Positions 61,164 to 64,000 of a DNA stretch of 64,000 bases are shown here, piece after piece. The notes beneath the pieces were generated by a model. It saw nothing but the letters and a program-made list of their open reading frames with translations, searched no databases and was not told the DNA's origin. Origin of the DNA: Amycolatopsis balhimycina FH 1894 (lineage in GTDB: Bacteria > Actinomycetota > Actinomycetes > Mycobacteriales > Pseudonocardiaceae); contig NZ_KB913037.1 in NCBI RefSeq assembly GCF_000384295.1, positions 8,650,699 to 8,714,698 on the forward strand. The letters run 5' to 3'. How positions within the stretch are numbered: position 1 is the stretch's first letter; every line of letters starts with the position of its first letter. The position numbers and the translations under genes were made by a program.

Positions 61164-63311
61164 GTGGCCGGAACCGTACCGGGTGGAGCCGCCCGACCCG
61201 ACGTCCCCGGGGACGTCGCCAAGACCGAGGATGCCTCCGCTCAGGCTGCGCAGTCCCGGTTCCCCATCCCCGACGCCGCCGCCCTCAGCCTGCTCGGCTC
61301 CCGCGACGAGAACCTGCGCGTCGCCGAGGAACTCCTCACCGCCGACGTGCACGTGCGCGGCAACGAAGTCACCCTGACCGGCAGCCCCGCCGACGTCGCG
61401 TTCGCCGAACGCGTCTTCGCCGAGCTCGTCCAGCTCGCCACCGGCGGTCAGCAGGTCGGACCCGACACCGTCCGCCGCACCATCGGCATGCTCTCCACCG
61501 GCGACGCCTCGCCGGCCGAGGTCCTCAGCCTCAACATCGTCTCCCGCCGCGGCAAGACCATCCGGCCCAAGACGCTCAACCAGAAGCGCTACGTCGACGC
61601 CATCGACAAGCACACCGTCGTCTTCGGCATCGGCCCCGCCGGCACCGGCAAGACGTACCTGGCCATGGCGAAAGCCGTCCAGGCCCTGCAGGCCAAGCAG
61701 GTCACCCGGATCGTGCTGACCCGGCCCGCCGTCGAAGCCGGCGAGCGCCTCGGATACCTGCCGGGCACGCTGAACGAGAAGATCGACCCCTACCTGCGGC
61801 CCCTCTACGACGCGCTGCACGACATGGTCGAGCCGGAGTCGATTCCGCGGCTGATGCAGGCCGGCACCATCGAAATCGCGCCACTGGCCTACATGCGCGG
61901 CCGGGCCCAACCGGTCGACACGCCCGTGCTGACTCCGGAGGGATTCCGGCCCATCGGCGAGTTGCAGGTCGGCGATCTCGTCATCGGGTCCAACGGCGAG
62001 CCGACGCCGGTCCTGGGCGTGTACCCGCAGGGCGAGAAGGAGATCTACCGCGTCACCGCAAGCGACCGGTCTTCGACGCTCTGCTGCGATGAACACCTCT
62101 GGACGGTCCGCACCGCGGCTGACAAGCGCCGCAACAAGCCGTGGCGCGTCCTGGAGACCAAGGAGATGATCGGCAAGCTGCGCGCTGCGCACGCCCGTCG
62201 CTACGAGCTGCCGATGCTGACGGCGCCGGTGTGCCACCCCGAGCGCGAAGTGCCCATGGACCCGTATGCCCTCGGCCTGCTGCTCGGCGATGGCTGCCTG
62301 ACCGGTTCCACGACCCCGGGTTTCGCGACTGAGGATCCCGAGCTGGCGATGGCCCTCGAGACGGCGCTGCCCGGGGTGCGTGTGCGCCACAAGGGCGGGG
62401 TCGACTACACCCTGAACCGCGTCCGGGAACCCGGCGACGTCATCACCCTCGAGAACCCGGTGACCGGCGTCCTGCGCCGGCTGGACCTGATCGGGACCCG
62501 CTCGCACACCAAGTTCGTCCCCGAGGTCTATCTCCAGAACTCCGCGGATGTCCGCCTCGCCGTCCTGCAGGGGCTTCTGGATTCGGACGGCGGACCGGTC
62601 ACTCAACTCGCCCGCACCTGCCGCATCCAGTACATGACGACGTCTTCGCAGCTGAAGGACGACGTCATCCGCCTGGTGCAGTCGCTCGGCGGCGTGGCCT
62701 ACACCCGGCGCCGGGCCGCCCTCGGGCGCAAGCCCGGCCGCGCCAAGGGCCGTGAGGTCGGCTACCGGCATGACGCCCACATCCTCGAGATCCGGCTGCC
62801 CGCGGATATCGAGCCGTTCCGCCTGACCCGCAAGCGGCTGAAGTACCGCGAAGCAGGTGGCGGTGGACGCCCGATGCGGTTCATCGAGAGCATCGAGCCG
62901 GCCGGTCGCGCTGAAGCGGTGTGCATCCAGGTCGCGGCGGAAGACTCGCTGTATGTCACCGACGACCACCTGCTGACGCACAACACTCTCAACGAAGCCT
63001 TCATCATCCTCGACGAGGCCCAGAACACCACGCCCGAGCAGATGAAGATGTTCCTCACCCGGCTCGGCTTCGGGTCCAAGATCGTCGTCACCGGCGACAT
63101 CACCCAGGTCGACCTGCCCAGCGGGCAGCGCAGCGGTCTCCGCGTGGTGCGCGACATCCTCACCGGCGTCGAGGACCTCCACTTCGCCGAACTGACCAGC
63201 CAGGACGTCGTCCGGCACCGGCTCGTCGCGAGCATCGTCGACGCCTACGAGAAGTGGCAGGCCGTGCAGGACGCCCAGCAGACCGACGGCTGGAAGGGCA
63301 ACCGGCGGTGA
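61164..63311 (+). CDS. phoH: PhoH family ATPase interrupted by an intein
   Basis: A 715-residue precursor starting at GTG 61164. The N-extein (residues 1-247) has the PhoH Walker A GPAGTGKT (157-164) and ends APLAYMRGR. The C-extein (608-715) starts [14 protein letters not shown], in which Walker B Asp-Glu are 617-618, and ends normally. Joined exteins give a 355-residue PhoH of usual length with an unbroken MRGR-TLNEAF segment. PhoH-like ATPases are thought to act in RNA metabolism with the adjacent ybeY. Without splicing the ATPase core would be split between Walker A and B. Confidence 0.97.
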   Translation: MAGTVPGGAARPDVPGDVAKTEDASAQAAQSRFPIPDAAALSLLGSRDENLRVAEELLTADVHVRGNEVTLTGSPADVAFAERVFAELVQLATGGQQVGPDTVRRTIGMLSTGDASPAEVLSLNIVSRRGKTIRPKTLNQKRYVDAIDKHTVVFGIGPAGTGKTYLAMAKAVQALQAKQVTRIVLTRPAVEAGERLGYLPGTLNEKIDPYLRPLYDALHDMVEPESIPRLMQAGTIEIAPLAYMRGRAQPVDTPVLTPEGFRPIGELQVGDLVIGSNGEPTPVLGVYPQGEKEIYRVTASDRSSTLCCDEHLWTVRTAADKRRNKPWRVLETKEMIGKLRAAHARRYELPMLTAPVCHPEREVPMDPYALGLLLGDGCLTGSTTPGFATEDPELAMALETALPGVRVRHKGGVDYTLNRVREPGDVITLENPVTGVLRRLDLIGTRSHTKFVPEVYLQNSADVRLAVLQGLLDSDGGPVTQLARTCRIQYMTTSSQLKDDVIRLVQSLGGVAYTRRRAALGRKPGRAKGREVGYRHDAHILEIRLPADIEPFRLTRKRLKYREAGGGGRPMRFIESIEPAGRAEAVCIQVAAEDSLYVTDDHLLTHNTLNEAFIILDEAQNTTPEQMKMFLTRLGFGSKIVVTGDITQVDLPSGQRSGLRVVRDILTGVEDLHFAELTSQDVVRHRLVASIVDAYEKWQAVQDAQQTDGWKGNRR
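61905..62984 (+). mobile_element. Class 3 intein with LAGLIDADG homing endonuclease, in PhoH
   Basis: A 360-residue insert (precursor residues 248-607). It starts with Ala, not Cys, Ser or Thr, and ends His-Asn before extein Thr608. Block B has His64 and Trp66 (CDEHLW), and block F has Cys340 (AVCIQV) where most inteins have Asp. With the +1 Thr this forms the Trp-Cys-Thr set of class 3 inteins. Two LAGLIDADG motifs (ALGLLLGDG at intein 122-130 and [11 protein letters not shown] at 220-230) mark a homing endonuclease. No frameshift is seen. Confidence 0.93.
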
Positions 63312-63880
63312 GCATCGAGATCGCCAACGAGTCCGGCGTCGACGTCGACGAGACGTCCATCGTCTCCGCCGCGCGCTACGCCCTCGACAAGATGGAGGTC
63401 AGCCCGCTCGCCGAGCTGTCCATCCTCCTCGTCACCCTCGACGTCATGGAAGACCTCCACGAACGCTGGATGGACCTGCCCGGGCCCACCGACGTCATGG
63501 CCTTCCCGATGGACGAGCTCGACTCCTCCCGCCGCCCGGACGCGCCCGACGCGTCCCCGGCGCTGCTCGGGGACATCGTGCTCTGCCCGGCGTTCGCCAA
63601 GGACCAGGCCAAGACCGCGGGCCACGGCCTGATCGACGAGCTGCACCTGCTCACCGTGCACGGCTGCCTGCACCTCCTCGGCTACGACCACGCCGAACCC
63701 GCCGAGGAACGCGAGATGTTCGCCCTCCAGAAGCGCATCCTCGGCGAGTACCAGGACGCGGTCGCCGCCCTGGAGAAGCAGGACGCCCAGCGCAACACCG
63801 ACGACCGCGTCCTCGGCATCGCGGGGCTCGCCGCCGCCGAACCACCCGCCGCCGAACCACCCGCCGGGGAAACGCCCTAG
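63308..63880 (+). CDS. ybeY: Endoribonuclease YbeY (rRNA maturation factor)
   Basis: A 190-residue metalloprotein starting at GTG 63308 inside the phoH stop codon. The zinc motif is [15 protein letters not shown] (H-x3-H-x5-H). TDVMAFPMD and LLGDIVLC are further YbeY motifs. It matures 16S rRNA 3' ends and takes part in ribosome quality control. The C-terminus is extended by about 35 residues compared with typical YbeY and ends in a repeated Ala-Ala-Glu-Pro-Pro unit, probably a disordered tail. Confidence 0.96.
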   Translation: MSIEIANESGVDVDETSIVSAARYALDKMEVSPLAELSILLVTLDVMEDLHERWMDLPGPTDVMAFPMDELDSSRRPDAPDASPALLGDIVLCPAFAKDQAKTAGHGLIDELHLLTVHGCLHLLGYDHAEPAEEREMFALQKRILGEYQDAVAALEKQDAQRNTDDRVLGIAGLAAAEPPAAEPPAGETP

Positions 63881-63889
63881 GCGCCAGCC

Positions 63890-64000
63890 ATGGATCAGCT
63901 CCTCTTCGCGATCGCGCTCGTTCTCCTCGCGGGCGTGTTCGCAGCGGCCGACGCGGCCATCAGCAGCGTCTCGCAGGCCCGGGCCGAAGGACTAGCCCGG
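63890..64000 (+). CDS. CNNM/HlyC-type (hemolysin family) membrane protein, 5' end only
   Basis: Starts at ATG 63890, nine bases after ybeY, and runs off the window after 37 codons. The visible part is one hydrophobic helix (LLFAIALVLLAGVFAAADAAISSVS) with the small-residue pattern of the first CNNM transmembrane helix. This is followed by a charged QARAEGLAR turn. The position after phoH-ybeY matches the CBS-domain CNNM gene of mycobacteria (ion transport, possibly magnesium or cobalt). The CBS part is outside the window. Confidence 0.82.
   Translation, partial: MDQLLFAIALVLLAGVFAAADAAISSVSQARAEGLAR

Noticed and set aside
61137..63218. 693-codon open frame antisense to PhoH
   Set aside because: Mirror frame of a GC-rich gene. 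The plus strand carries PhoH motifs and intein blocks throughout.

Overview
The window is high-GC (about 70%) actinobacterial chromosome with many GTG starts, tight ATGA/GTGA gene overlaps and almost no AT-rich DNA. Gene content and order point to Pseudonocardiales, most likely Amycolatopsis or a close relative (inference). Two blocks match an order I know from Mycobacterium tuberculosis (octT-degV-comEA-comEC-holA-rpsT-lepA and hrcA-dnaJ-rsmE-HIT-phoH-ybeY-CNNM). The DNA between them is more accessory.

Layout. 1-12 kb: octT (3' part), degV, comEA-comEC, thrC behind a class I SAM riboswitch, holA, rpsT, an EamA exporter, a VOC protein, a methyltransferase and lepA. 12-20 kb: a Uma2-type nuclease, a PH-domain membrane protein, a PPOX protein, a secreted GH20 hexosaminidase with a chitin-binding module and a DasR-type operator, a nitronate monooxygenase-like enzyme, an intact IS630-type insertion sequence and an APC permease. 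20-27 kb: hydrolase and oxidoreductase genes, a secreted RNase with its barstar, an enoyl-CoA hydratase and a secreted GH5 glycosidase with a ricin-type lectin. 27-33 kb: a six-gene overlapping sulfate-assimilation operon (sirA, zinc-ribbon protein, cysH, cysD, cysN, sirohydrochlorin chelatase) behind a Cys-containing leader peptide. 33-40 kb: hemW, oxidoreductase, RidA, TetR with three phased operators, SnoaL- and SRPBCC-like genes, a siderophore-interacting protein behind an iron box, and two secreted or serine hydrolases. 41-54 kb: a hydantoin/dihydropyrimidine degradation operon and, after a block of unrelated genes (two-component system, DUF4173, XRE-DUF397, subtilisin inhibitor), a PucR regulator divergent from a methylmalonate-semialdehyde dehydrogenase. 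54-57 kb: a four-gene type VII-secretion-associated cassette. 57-64 kb: hrcA-dnaJ-rsmE and HIT-phoH-ybeY-CNNM.

The most notable items are these. (1) A 360-residue intein interrupts PhoH just before Walker B; it carries the Trp/Cys/Thr signature of class 3 inteins and a LAGLIDADG endonuclease. (2) A dispersed element of about 190 bp (two copies in opposite orientation) contains a 21-22 bp perfect hairpin built from TGAATGACTCATTCA. Its CTAG end supplies the TAG stop codon of the neighbouring gene in both cases, and hairpin-only relatives sit at two more gene 3' ends. (3) The sulfite reductase operon has a cysteine leader peptide followed by three segments that can pair in two mutually exclusive ways, one of which hides the ribosome binding site. 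(4) The IS630-type element inserted exactly between two abutting convergent stop codons without changing either protein.
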